Shown here: piece after piece, positions 45,416 through 53,286 of the stretch
Numbering within the stretch: the stretch's first letter is position 1
Layout of the letters: every line of letters begins with the position of its first letter
Assembly (NCBI RefSeq): GCF_000725125.1
Contig: NZ_JFCB01000001.1
Span: 62,001-126,000, forward strand
Source of the DNA: Streptomyces toyocaensis
GTDB lineage: Bacteria > Actinomycetota > Actinomycetes > Streptomycetales > Streptomycetaceae
Direction of reading: 5' to 3'
DNA length: 64,000 nt
Made by a program: the position numbers and the translations under genes
Notes under the pieces: generated by a model
Databases searched by the model: none
What the model was told of the DNA's origin: nothing
The model's input: only the letters and a program-made list of their open reading frames with translations

Positions 45416-48400
45416 TCAGACCTTGTCGTCCTCCTCGGACGGAATGTCCCGTGCCCGGTCCTGCATGCGGTCCCAGAAGTGACGCATGCCGGTGATGCGG
45501 ACGTGGCGCTGCCAGGGCGCCCGCCGCAAGCGGCAGTACAGCCACGACCGCAGCTGCACCAGCTCCAGCAGTTCTCGCTGGTGCAGACAGAAGACCTCGC
45601 TGAACTCGATGCTCAGCGCCTCCACCTTCCTCGGGTACGGACACATCCGCATGCCGCACTTGTTCTCCGCGCAGTGCCGCCCCGCGTCCGGGGCGCCCGA
45701 CCGGGACCTGTTCGAGTCGCCCGCCGTCGACGGCGCGGGGTCGAGAAGGGAACGGTCCCCCGCCAGGCAGTAGGGGAGCTTCGCAGGGGAGCGGCGGGCA
45801 GTCCGCTCTCCCAGGGCACGGAACTGCCGCGTGGGCCGGTGGCGGCCGGTTTCCAGGCCGAGGAGCAGCACGACGTCCGCCAGCAGTTGCTGAGCCGTGG
45901 GATCGAGTGTGCTCCATCCCGTCGACGGCGGGATCCAGAGGTTGTGGGCGCGCTGCTCGTACGGAAGACACACCTCGGTGCCGATCACACCGACCGTGGC
46001 GGCCTCGTCGATCCACAGGAACCGTTCCGGGCGCCGGGTCTGGAGGGCGTGGACCGCGAGACCCGTGGCCGCACGGACCAGCGGATGTTCCTGACGGCCC
46101 GACGTGTCGGGCCGCCACGCATCGATCGATCCCTTGCCGCTCATCCGCTGGTCCGAGGAGACATCGTCCGGCAGTTCCCACAGGGCAAGGGCCTGGACGA
46201 GTGTCAGCCGCGTGTACCAGAACGACGTGCGGTTCAGCATGTTCCGCGCCTTCTCCTTCAAGCTGTCCCGGACGACGTCCGTTCCCGCACTCTTGAGAGG
46301 CCGGCGGTTCGCGGCGTACTTGAAACCCTGGGCCAGCGCCATACCGAGCTCCGTGTGATGGCCCGACACCAACAGCCGGTTGCGGCCCCGTTCCTCCCCG
46401 ATGGCCACGTCGATCCACTTCTGCAAGTCGTTCAGAGGGCTGTGGGCGTGGTCGGCCCGTCCCGACGAGAGAGCGAGCAGGGGAAGGAGCGAGGCCTGGG
46501 CGGTCTCACCGCGCCACTCCTGGAGTTCCCCCAGCGTTTCGTCCTCGACCCGGATGCGGTCGTACCGGGCTCGGCCCTGGTCCGTGTCGCGCCCGTCGTC
46601 ACCTGGACACCCGGAACGGGCGGAGAACCCCCGAGGCCGGCCGTCGAGGCCGTCGCTCTCCGGCTCGTTCGCCGCCCGTTTCACCTTCACCGCACTGGGC
46701 AGCCGGCGAAGCTGGTCGGCAAGGGAGGCGTAGGCCTGCTGCCCCCCGCTTCCGACCTCCTGGGCGATGGCCACCCGCACCTGGTCATCGGGCTCCTTTC
46801 GGCAGATCTCCATGAGCCGCGTGTAGTCGACCCGACGGCCGGAGCGCCCCACGCGGCGCGCGGCCGCCCCGCACTTCACGACGGCGGAGAGCTTCGCCTC
46901 GCGCAGTCTGGCCGCGTCCTCTCCCCGGCTCAGCCGCAGCCAGTCATGGCACAGCACCTTCGTCACCTTCTCGTGCTGAGGGACGGCGTCGACACTGTCG
47001 ATCTCCACGGCGGTGCCGTAGAGCTCCATGGCCCTCGCCCTGGGGCTTCCGTGTTCGGCGAGATGGAGCTGGTCGCGGAGTTGGCGGCTGCGCCGCGCAG
47101 CCAACTGCTCCGCGGCATCGGCGTCCCCGAGCAGCTTCCGCGCCTCGTCGACCAGGAGTTCGCGCATCAGAGCGACCGGACAGTCCCGCTGCACCTGGCC
47201 GTCGGAGCACCCGCAACGACGGCGCGCCGAACGGGAGTAGAGGGTCAGCGCGATGAGCAGTTCCCGGCCGCCGAGACGTACGGCCTCACGGATGGCCCTG
47301 GAGTCCCAGTACGACTCCACCAGTGTCCCGGCACTGCCTTGGGACGCGAGGTGGGCGGAGGCGTGCCGCATGCGCCCACCGGCGGATTCCGGCACCGGCA
47401 GTGCCGCTTCGACGATCGAGTGCAGATAGCGGGAGCCGAGGTAGGCCTGAAGAACACTGTGCTGGAAGCGAACCGATCGTCCGGTCTCCTGGAGGAGACC
47501 CATGCGGGTTCCCCAGGTCGCTGCCAGCTGGACGTCCATCGACGGCCCCTCCAGGCACTCCGCCGTGCCGGAGAAGCAGTGCGGTACCCACAGGAGTTCC
47601 TGGATGTGCCGGTCCAGCTCCGCGGCGACGAGGTCGTTCCATCGCCTCTCATGCGGCTGCGGTGATGACAGACCGTCCGGCCGGGCGTCGACGGCGCCGG
47701 CAGCCGTGGGATCGAGCTCCGCGAGGGCGATGTCGGCACGGTCCGAGGCGAGGCCTATGCAGGCGAGCGCGGACACATGGGCGATCACCGCCCTCCTCGT
47801 CCCCTCGTTGAGCGGCAGCTCCGGGTGCACCGTGCCCTCGGCCAGGGCCTCCACCCATTGGTCGAGGAGACCCGCGCGCAGGTCCCAGCTGTCCCCCCGT
47901 GCGTCACTGTCGAAGCCCTGCCACAGGCTCTGCAGGAGCTCGTGTTCGTGCAGGTCCCTCGCGACACGCATGTACAGAGGAGAGTCCGCCATGCGCGCGA
48001 CCTCGACGATCTCGTCAAGGACGGGGATGTCCTGACGCCAGGTCCCGTTGGCGGAGATGTATTCGAGCGCGGCCTCCGCGTTCAGTGGCTCCAGCTCCGT
48101 GATGGCCGCCTGCACGGCCCGCAGCGGATCGTGCGGCCGGGAGGCGATGACCAGGGGGAGGCCTTCCTCGCCCGCTTTCCGGATGGCGTTACGGATCAGG
48201 TTGTCACGTTCTCCCCTCACCTCCTCGTGGTTCAGCGCCTCCTCCAGACCGTCGGCGAGCACCACGATCCGGTCCTGACGCTGCCGGAGCCAACGCCAGA
48301 TGCGGTCGACCTCGCCACTGGACCGGGCCTTCGGTTTGACGATCTCCTCGAAGCGCGTCCGTGCCAGTTCCGAGAAGTCCAGTTCCCTCTGTGCGTCGCG

Positions 48401-49105
48401 CAGTCGGACCGGAATGGGGACAGCCCTCTTCTCCGCCAGCTTCTGGGCGAGTCTGACCAGTACCGCGGTCTTGCCGGTTCCCACTTCTCCGACCACGACA
48501 TGGGGGCGGCGAATGGCGTTGTCCCGCAGGTTGTTCATGATCGCGGTGCAGAGCCGGTCGCGGCCCACGACCTCTCCCAGAAGGCTGCCCGCCGTCGGAA
48601 CGTAGCGTGCGGGGTGGCGCTTGACCTCGTGCCGGCAGTACCTGCGGATCAGCATCACCCTCCAGACCAGGAACAGCATCGTCGACGCCGCCAGCACCAC
48701 CAGCGGCGTCACCACACCGGTGACGGCACCGCAGGACATTCCGATGGTGCTGCACACCCGGTCGGGGTCGAATCCCCCCGGCCCCTTCCACCCCGGGAGC
48801 GGAGCCGCCTGACCAGGCGTTGTCGGCGATGTCAGGGAGGTGGCGACCAACGCCCACACCGCCCTGGTCAACCAGAGCAGAAGAATCACGGTGAGCACGA
48901 TCAGCCCAAGGTTCAGGCTGAGGCGACGGCTCCGCCACCTCTTCGGCTCCGTGACGCCCCTCTTGAGGAGCATCCGTGCGCGGACGTGCCAGAAACCGGA
49001 GACGAACGGACGCTTCAGATGGGCCCATTGCCGGTGGAACGGGCCTTCCTCCTGTTTCTCTCCCGTGACCAGCTTGAACCTCGGAGGCCGGATGCTGCTC
49101 CTCAT
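45416..49105 (-). CDS. Membrane-anchored NACHT-type (STAND) NTPase
   Basis: The 1229-residue protein has two N-terminal transmembrane helices (about 63-90 and 131-152). A NACHT-like NTPase follows: Walker A GEVGTGKT (206-213), Walker-B-like RIVVLADGLEEAL (about 279-291) and sensor-1-like LPLVIASRPHD (about 317-325). A long helical region (about 340-1100) holds a Cys cluster CGCSDGQVQRDC. The C-terminus has HCAENKCGMRMC and CLHQRELLELV. The ATG at 49105 has a strong GGAGGGG; an in-frame ATG at 49235 lacks a site. Sampled GC (about 65%) is lower than neighbours (about 72%). NACHT proteins include bacterial anti-phage sensors and regulators; a TM effector is one possible reading. Confidence 0.88.
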   Translation of the reverse strand: MRSSIRPPRFKLVTGEKQEEGPFHRQWAHLKRPFVSGFWHVRARMLLKRGVTEPKRWRSRRLSLNLGLIVLTVILLLWLTRAVWALVATSLTSPTTPGQAAPLPGWKGPGGFDPDRVCSTIGMSCGAVTGVVTPLVVLAASTMLFLVWRVMLIRRYCRHEVKRHPARYVPTAGSLLGEVVGRDRLCTAIMNNLRDNAIRRPHVVVGEVGTGKTAVLVRLAQKLAEKRAVPIPVRLRDAQRELDFSELARTRFEEIVKPKARSSGEVDRIWRWLRQRQDRIVVLADGLEEALNHEEVRGERDNLIRNAIRKAGEEGLPLVIASRPHDPLRAVQAAITELEPLNAEAALEYISANGTWRQDIPVLDEIVEVARMADSPLYMRVARDLHEHELLQSLWQGFDSDARGDSWDLRAGLLDQWVEALAEGTVHPELPLNEGTRRAVIAHVSALACIGLASDRADIALAELDPTAAGAVDARPDGLSSPQPHERRWNDLVAAELDRHIQELLWVPHCFSGTAECLEGPSMDVQLAATWGTRMGLLQETGRSVRFQHSVLQAYLGSRYLHSIVEAALPVPESAGGRMRHASAHLASQGSAGTLVESYWDSRAIREAVRLGGRELLIALTLYSRSARRRCGCSDGQVQRDCPVALMRELLVDEARKLLGDADAAEQLAARRSRQLRDQLHLAEHGSPRARAMELYGTAVEIDSVDAVPQHEKVTKVLCHDWLRLSRGEDAARLREAKLSAVVKCGAAARRVGRSGRRVDYTRLMEICRKEPDDQVRVAIAQEVGSGGQQAYASLADQLRRLPSAVKVKRAANEPESDGLDGRPRGFSARSGCPGDDGRDTDQGRARYDRIRVEDETLGELQEWRGETAQASLLPLLALSSGRADHAHSPLNDLQKWIDVAIGEERGRNRLLVSGHHTELGMALAQGFKYAANRRPLKSAGTDVVRDSLKEKARNMLNRTSFWYTRLTLVQALALWELPDDVSSDQRMSGKGSIDAWRPDTSGRQEHPLVRAATGLAVHALQTRRPERFLWIDEAATVGVIGTEVCLPYEQRAHNLWIPPSTGWSTLDPTAQQLLADVVLLLGLETGRHRPTRQFRALGERTARRSPAKLPYCLAGDRSLLDPAPSTAGDSNRSRSGAPDAGRHCAENKCGMRMCPYPRKVEALSIEFSEVFCLHQRELLELVQLRSWLYCRLRRAPWQRHVRITGMRHFWDRMQDRARDIPSEEDDKV

Positions 49106-49572
49106 AGAGCCCCTCCGCTTGCTCGTCTGGGGAACTTCCCGGGCGGTCGGCGTGCCGCGACGCGACCGCCCGGTCGCGGCCTTTCGTCTCGGCCCCGGAC
49201 GCAGAAGCCGGCGCAAGCGCCCTCTGCCTTCCATAGTCGTCAGGGCCGACGGATCGTGCCACTCAGGCGGGGGTGCTCCACTCCCCGCCCACCTTCCGGC
49301 CGGTGAGGAGAAAAGCGGTGGCACCGGGGCCGGCGGTACCCCTAGTGTGTGTCTGCGGTGTTCGGCGACCGGGGTCGCCGGCCGTCGATGGTGCCGATTC
49401 GAGCGAGGAGTGGGAGGTGTTGACCGATGACTGTCGTTGAGCTGGGCGCTGCCCGCATGCGCGAATCCGTCACGTCCACCTCCCTGGCCACCGGCTGACC
49501 TCTCCTTCTCCGCCCGCGTACGCGCCTGCGTACGCGCGGCCGCCGGGGCCACCCACCTGAAGGGTCACCCCC
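49106..49572. other. 467-nt divergent region between NACHT gene and rsgA
   Basis: It must contain both promoters. It holds a short inverted repeat (GGCGACC-gg-GGTCGCC, about 49360-49375) and a candidate 23-codon ORF at 49427-49498. An antisense frame (minus strand, about 49342-49458: VIGQHLPLLARIGTIDGRRP) also looks protein-like. The two overlapping readings cannot both be genes; either could be a remnant. Confidence 0.45.
49427..49498 (+). CDS. Possible 23-residue ORF upstream of rsgA
   Basis: The ATG is preceded by a good GGGAGG site 9 nt upstream. The product reads MTVVELGAARMRESVTSTSL and ends with three more residues. It ends 74 nt before the rsgA TTG start, so it could be an upstream regulatory peptide. 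There is no recognised family, and an antisense frame competes for the same DNA. Confidence 0.35.
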   Translation: MTVVELGAARMRESVTSTSLATG

Positions 49573-50670
49573 TTGAGTCACCTCTCTCCTGCCACTTCCT
49601 CCGCGCTCGCCCCGTACGGCTGGGACGACGCATGGGCGGACGCGTTCGCCCCCCACGACGCGCACGGGCTGCTGCCGGGGCGCGTCCTCCGGGTCGACCG
49701 GGGCCAGTGCGACGTCGTCACCGCCGACGGGGTCCTGCGCGCCGACACCGCCTTCGTCACCCCGCACGACCCGCTGCGGGTGGTGTGCACGGGCGACTGG
49801 GTCGCCGTCGAAGCCGGCGGCAACCCCCGCTACGTCCGCGCCTGCCTGCCGCGCCGCACCGCGTTCGTGCGCTCCACCTCCTCCAAGCGGTCCGAGGGGC
49901 AGATCCTCGCCGCCAACGTCGACCACGCCGTGGTCGCCGTCTCGCTCGCCGTCGAGGTCGACCTGGCCCGGATCGAGCGATTTCTGGCGCTCGCCTGGGA
50001 GTCCGGGGCGCAGCCCGTGGTCGTGCTCACCAAGGCCGACCTCGTGCCGGACGCGGTGACCAGGGCGCACCTGGTCCAGGACGTGGAGACCAGCGCACCG
50101 GGCGTTCCGGTGCTCACCGTGAGCGCGGTCGACGGGGACGGACTGGACGTCCTCACCGCGCTGGTCTCCGGCGGTACGTCGGTGCTGCTCGGTCAGTCCG
50201 GCGCCGGCAAGTCCACCCTGGCCAACGCGCTCCTCGGCGAGGACGTCATGGACGTACGGGCCACCCGGGACGTCGACGGCAAGGGCCGCCACACCACGAC
50301 CACCCGCAACCTGCTGGCGCTGCCCGGCGGGGGAGTCCTCATCGACACCCCGGGACTGCGGGGCGTCGGCCTGTGGGACGCCGGAACCGGCGTCGGCCAG
50401 GTGTTCCCCGAGATCGAGGAACTCGCCGAGGGCTGCCGGTTCCACGACTGCGCCCACGAGAGCGAGCCGGGATGCGCCGTCCTCGAAGCCGTGGAGACCG
50501 GTGAGCTGCCGCAGCGCCGCCTGGAGAGCTACCGCAAGCTGCTCCGGGAGAACCAGTACATCGTCGCCAAGACCGACGCGCGCCTGCGTGCCGAGATCCG
50601 CAAGGACTGGAAGCGCAAGCACGCGATCGGCAGGGCCGCGATGGAGGCCAAGCGGGGCCGCCTGCGCTAG
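49573..50670 (+). CDS. rsgA: Ribosome small-subunit-dependent GTPase A
   Basis: RsgA matures the 30S ribosomal subunit. The 365-residue protein shows the circularly permuted GTPase order: G4 TKAD first, then G1 GQSGAGKS, then G3 DTPG. It has an N-terminal OB-fold and a C-terminal zinc-binding region (CRFHDCAHESEPGC). The TTG start has AAGGG upstream. Streptomyces usually carries more than one RsgA-like paralogue; this one lacks other ribosome genes nearby. It is followed by DNA-repair genes on the same strand. Confidence 0.95.
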   Translation: MSHLSPATSSALAPYGWDDAWADAFAPHDAHGLLPGRVLRVDRGQCDVVTADGVLRADTAFVTPHDPLRVVCTGDWVAVEAGGNPRYVRACLPRRTAFVRSTSSKRSEGQILAANVDHAVVAVSLAVEVDLARIERFLALAWESGAQPVVVLTKADLVPDAVTRAHLVQDVETSAPGVPVLTVSAVDGDGLDVLTALVSGGTSVLLGQSGAGKSTLANALLGEDVMDVRATRDVDGKGRHTTTTRNLLALPGGGVLIDTPGLRGVGLWDAGTGVGQVFPEIEELAEGCRFHDCAHESEPGCAVLEAVETGELPQRRLESYRKLLRENQYIVAKTDARLRAEIRKDWKRKHAIGRAAMEAKRGRLR

Positions 50671-50733
50671 CGCACCGCCATGTCCGATTTCCGCCAGCCG
50701 GGGCTCCCCGGGTGGCGGAGACTGGACGGTGTG

Positions 50734-52122
50734 ATGGACGAGGACAGCAGGTACGAGGCGGTGCGCAGCCGGGACGCCCGGTTCGACGGGGCGTTCTTCT
50801 TCGCCGTGGCAACGACCGGCATCTACTGCCGGCCCAGCTGCCCCGCCGTCACCCCGAAGCGGCACAACGTGCGGTTCTTCCCGACCGCGGCCGCCGCGCA
50901 GGGCTCCGGGTTCCGGGCCTGCCGGCGGTGCCGCCCGGACGCCGTGCCCGGCTCGGCCGAGTGGAACGTGCGGGCCGACGTCGTGGGCCGGGCCATGCGG
51001 ATGATTGCCGACGGCGTCGTCGACCGCGAGGGCGTCGCCGGACTCGCCGCACGGCTCGGTTACAGCGCCCGCCAGGTGCAGCGCCAGCTCACCGCCGAAC
51101 TCGGCGCCGGGCCCGTCGCCCTCGCCCGGGCCCAGCGGGCGCACGCCGCACGGGTGCTGCTGCAGACCACCGGCCTGCCCGTCACCGAGATCGCTTTCGC
51201 CTCCGGATTCGCCAGCGTCCGGCAGTTCAACGACACCGTGCGGGCCGTGTACGCCACCACCCCCAGTGGCCTGCGCGCCTCGGCGCCCCGGGGCGGGCGG
51301 ACCGCCGCACGGGCCGGCACACCGTCCGCCGGGATCCCCCTGCGGCTCGCCCACCGGGGCCCCTACCAGGCGGGGCCCGTCTTCGACGTGCTGGAGCGCG
51401 AGGCCGTCCCCGGCGTCGAGGAGATGAGCGGAACCCCCGGCAGCCGCACCTACCGGCGGACCCTGCGCCTTCCCTACGGCACCGGTATCGCCGCCGTCGG
51501 CGAGCGCCCGCACACGGGATCGGGCGCCCACCCCGGCGGCTGGCTCGACGCCCGCGTCCACCTCACCGACCTCCGCGACCTGACCACCGCCGTCCAGCGG
51601 CTGCGGCGGCTGTTCGACCTGGACGCCGACCCGTACGCCGTCGACGGGCGCCTCGGCGCGGACGTCCGGCTCGCCCCCCTGGTCGCCGCCCGCCCCGGGC
51701 TGCGCTCACCGGGAGCCGCCGACCCGGACGAGTTGGCGGTGCGCGCGCTGGTGGGCCGTGACGAGGCCGCGGAACTGGTCCGGCGCTACGGCAAGAGGCT
51801 CGACGCGCCCTGTGGCACCCTCACCCACCTGTTCCCCGAACCCGGTGTCCTCGCCGGGGCCGAACCCGACGGCACCCTGGGCGCACTCGCCGCCGCCCTC
51901 GCCGACGGCGCCCTGCGCCTCGGGCCCGGCGCCGACCGGGACGCCGCCGAGGACGCCCTGGCCGCCGTCCCCGGCCTCGACGAACGGACGGCCGCCGTGA
52001 TCCGCACCCGCGCGCTCGGCGACCCGGACGTGGCCGCGCCCGGGCCGGACGCCCCCGACAGCTGGCGCCCCTGGCGCTCGTACGCCCTGAACCACCTGCG
52101 TGCCGCAGGGGAGTTGGAGTAA
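50734..52122 (+). CDS. Ada-type methyl-phosphotriester/HTH plus AlkA-like glycosylase fusion
   Basis: The 462-residue protein joins an Ada N-terminal zinc domain (FFAVATTGIYCRPSCPAVTPKR, then FRACRRCRPD; four Cys bind zinc and one accepts methyl groups), an AraC-type HTH (LAARLGYSARQVQRQL) and an AlkA-like 3-methyladenine glycosylase region. The glycosylase part ends VPGLDERTAAVIRTRALGDPD...WRPWRSYALNHL, with the helix-hairpin-helix and catalytic Asp expected in the DPDV segment. I prefer the ATG at 50734 because homologues start near MDEDSRYEAVRSRD. ATG 50680 in frame is possible. It is co-oriented with and 2 nt from ogt, forming an alkylation-repair operon. Confidence 0.9.
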   Translation: MDEDSRYEAVRSRDARFDGAFFFAVATTGIYCRPSCPAVTPKRHNVRFFPTAAAAQGSGFRACRRCRPDAVPGSAEWNVRADVVGRAMRMIADGVVDREGVAGLAARLGYSARQVQRQLTAELGAGPVALARAQRAHAARVLLQTTGLPVTEIAFASGFASVRQFNDTVRAVYATTPSGLRASAPRGGRTAARAGTPSAGIPLRLAHRGPYQAGPVFDVLEREAVPGVEEMSGTPGSRTYRRTLRLPYGTGIAAVGERPHTGSGAHPGGWLDARVHLTDLRDLTTAVQRLRRLFDLDADPYAVDGRLGADVRLAPLVAARPGLRSPGAADPDELAVRALVGRDEAAELVRRYGKRLDAPCGTLTHLFPEPGVLAGAEPDGTLGALAAALADGALRLGPGADRDAAEDALAAVPGLDERTAAVIRTRALGDPDVAAPGPDAPDSWRPWRSYALNHLRAAGELE

Positions 52123-52124
52123 GC

Positions 52125-52619
52125 ATGACGACCACGACGTACTGGACCGGTGTGGACAGCCCCGTCGGGCCCCTGCTGCTGACCGCCGCGCCGACCGGTG
52201 AGCTGACCTCGCTCTCCGTGCCCGGCCAGAAGGGCGGGCGCACCGTGCGGGACGACTGGCGGCGTGATCCGGGACCGTTCCGTGAGGCCGAGCGGCAGCT
52301 CGCCGCGTACTTCGCCGGCGAGCTGAAGGAGTTCCGGCTGGCCATGAGCGCCGTCGGAACACCGTTCCGGGAGAAGGTGTGGGCCGCGCTCGACGACGTC
52401 CCCTACGGGGCGACCGTCTCCTACGGCGAGATCGCGGCGCGGATCGGCGCGTCCCGGCCCGCCGTACGGGCCGTGGGCGGCGCGATCGGCGCGAACCCGC
52501 TGCTCATCGTCCGCCCCTGCCACCGCGTGATCGGCTCCGACGGCTCGCTGACCGGGTACGCGGGCGGGCTGGAGCGGAAGGTGCGGCTGCTGACCCACGA
52601 GGGCGCGCTGCGGTCCTGA
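52125..52619 (+). CDS. ogt: Methylated-DNA-protein cysteine S-methyltransferase
   Basis: The 164-residue protein removes methyl groups from O6-methylguanine onto its own cysteine. The active site is IVRPCHRVIG, preceded by the DNA-recognition helix (YGEIAARIGASRPAVRAVGGAIG). The N-terminal half is the short, divergent ribonuclease-like domain typical of Ogt. It begins 2 nt after the Ada/AlkA-type gene stop, so the two repair enzymes are one transcript, presumably induced by alkylation. Confidence 0.96.
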   Translation: MTTTTYWTGVDSPVGPLLLTAAPTGELTSLSVPGQKGGRTVRDDWRRDPGPFREAERQLAAYFAGELKEFRLAMSAVGTPFREKVWAALDDVPYGATVSYGEIAARIGASRPAVRAVGGAIGANPLLIVRPCHRVIGSDGSLTGYAGGLERKVRLLTHEGALRS

Positions 52620-52632
52620 CCCGGGCCCGCGG

Positions 52633-53115
52633 TCACCCCCGGAGGACCACGGCCAGCCATGCCGCCGTGATCAGCTGACAGGCGAACAGTTCCGTCAACA
52701 CGCTCCAGCCCCCCGAGCGCATCACCGTGCGCGTCGCCGCGACCGCCTCGGCGCGCCGGCCGAGCCGCAGCCGCTCGTGGAGGCAGACACCGCCGACGAA
52801 GCCCGGGACCGCGCCGATCACGGGCAGCAGAACGAAACCGAGGAACGAGCCGCAGCCCGCGTACGCGAGCATCCTGGCGTCGGAGCCGCTCGACCGCAGC
52901 CGGCGGGGCGGCAGGGCCCAGCGCACCACCTGGGACAGGAGCAGCACCGCCGTCGCCCCCACGCACAGCCACCACGCGGCGGGCCGCGGGTCCTTCAGCG
53001 CCCACCACAGGACCCCGGCCCACACCAGCCACGAGCCGGGTACCCCTGGCAGCAGCACTCCGCACAGGCCGAGCAGGAGTACCAGCCCGGCCAGCAGGAG
53101 GTCCCACGCTCCCAT
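52633..53115 (-). CDS. DUF456 membrane protein
   Basis: The 160-residue protein has four to five hydrophobic segments. It starts MGAWDLLLAGLVLLLGLCGVLLPGVPGSW and carries the glycine-rich segments typical of DUF456 (GSFLGFVLLPVIGAVPGFVGG). Function is unknown. It is convergent with ogt with 13 nt between stops and divergent from the PP2C-like gene. Confidence 0.9.
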   Translation of the reverse strand: MGAWDLLLAGLVLLLGLCGVLLPGVPGSWLVWAGVLWWALKDPRPAAWWLCVGATAVLLLSQVVRWALPPRRLRSSGSDARMLAYAGCGSFLGFVLLPVIGAVPGFVGGVCLHERLRLGRRAEAVAATRTVMRSGGWSVLTELFACQLITAAWLAVVLRG

Positions 53116-53286
53116 CCGTCCAGGGTGCAGGAGGCGTGCGAGCGGCGCAGAACAGGACGGCCGTTCCGCCCCTCGTCGCACAGCCGTCCCATGGTTCACC
53201 CGACAGGCCGTCCCGTGCGTGCCGCGCGGCGGGGAATTTCCGGATGCCCCGTTTTCCCGCGGCCCCGGCGGTGAACAATCGGGGGC

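Noticed and set aside
49106..49552. N-terminal extension of the NACHT protein
   Set aside because: The residues are R/P/S-rich with no ribosome site; the ATG at 49105 has GGAGGGG.
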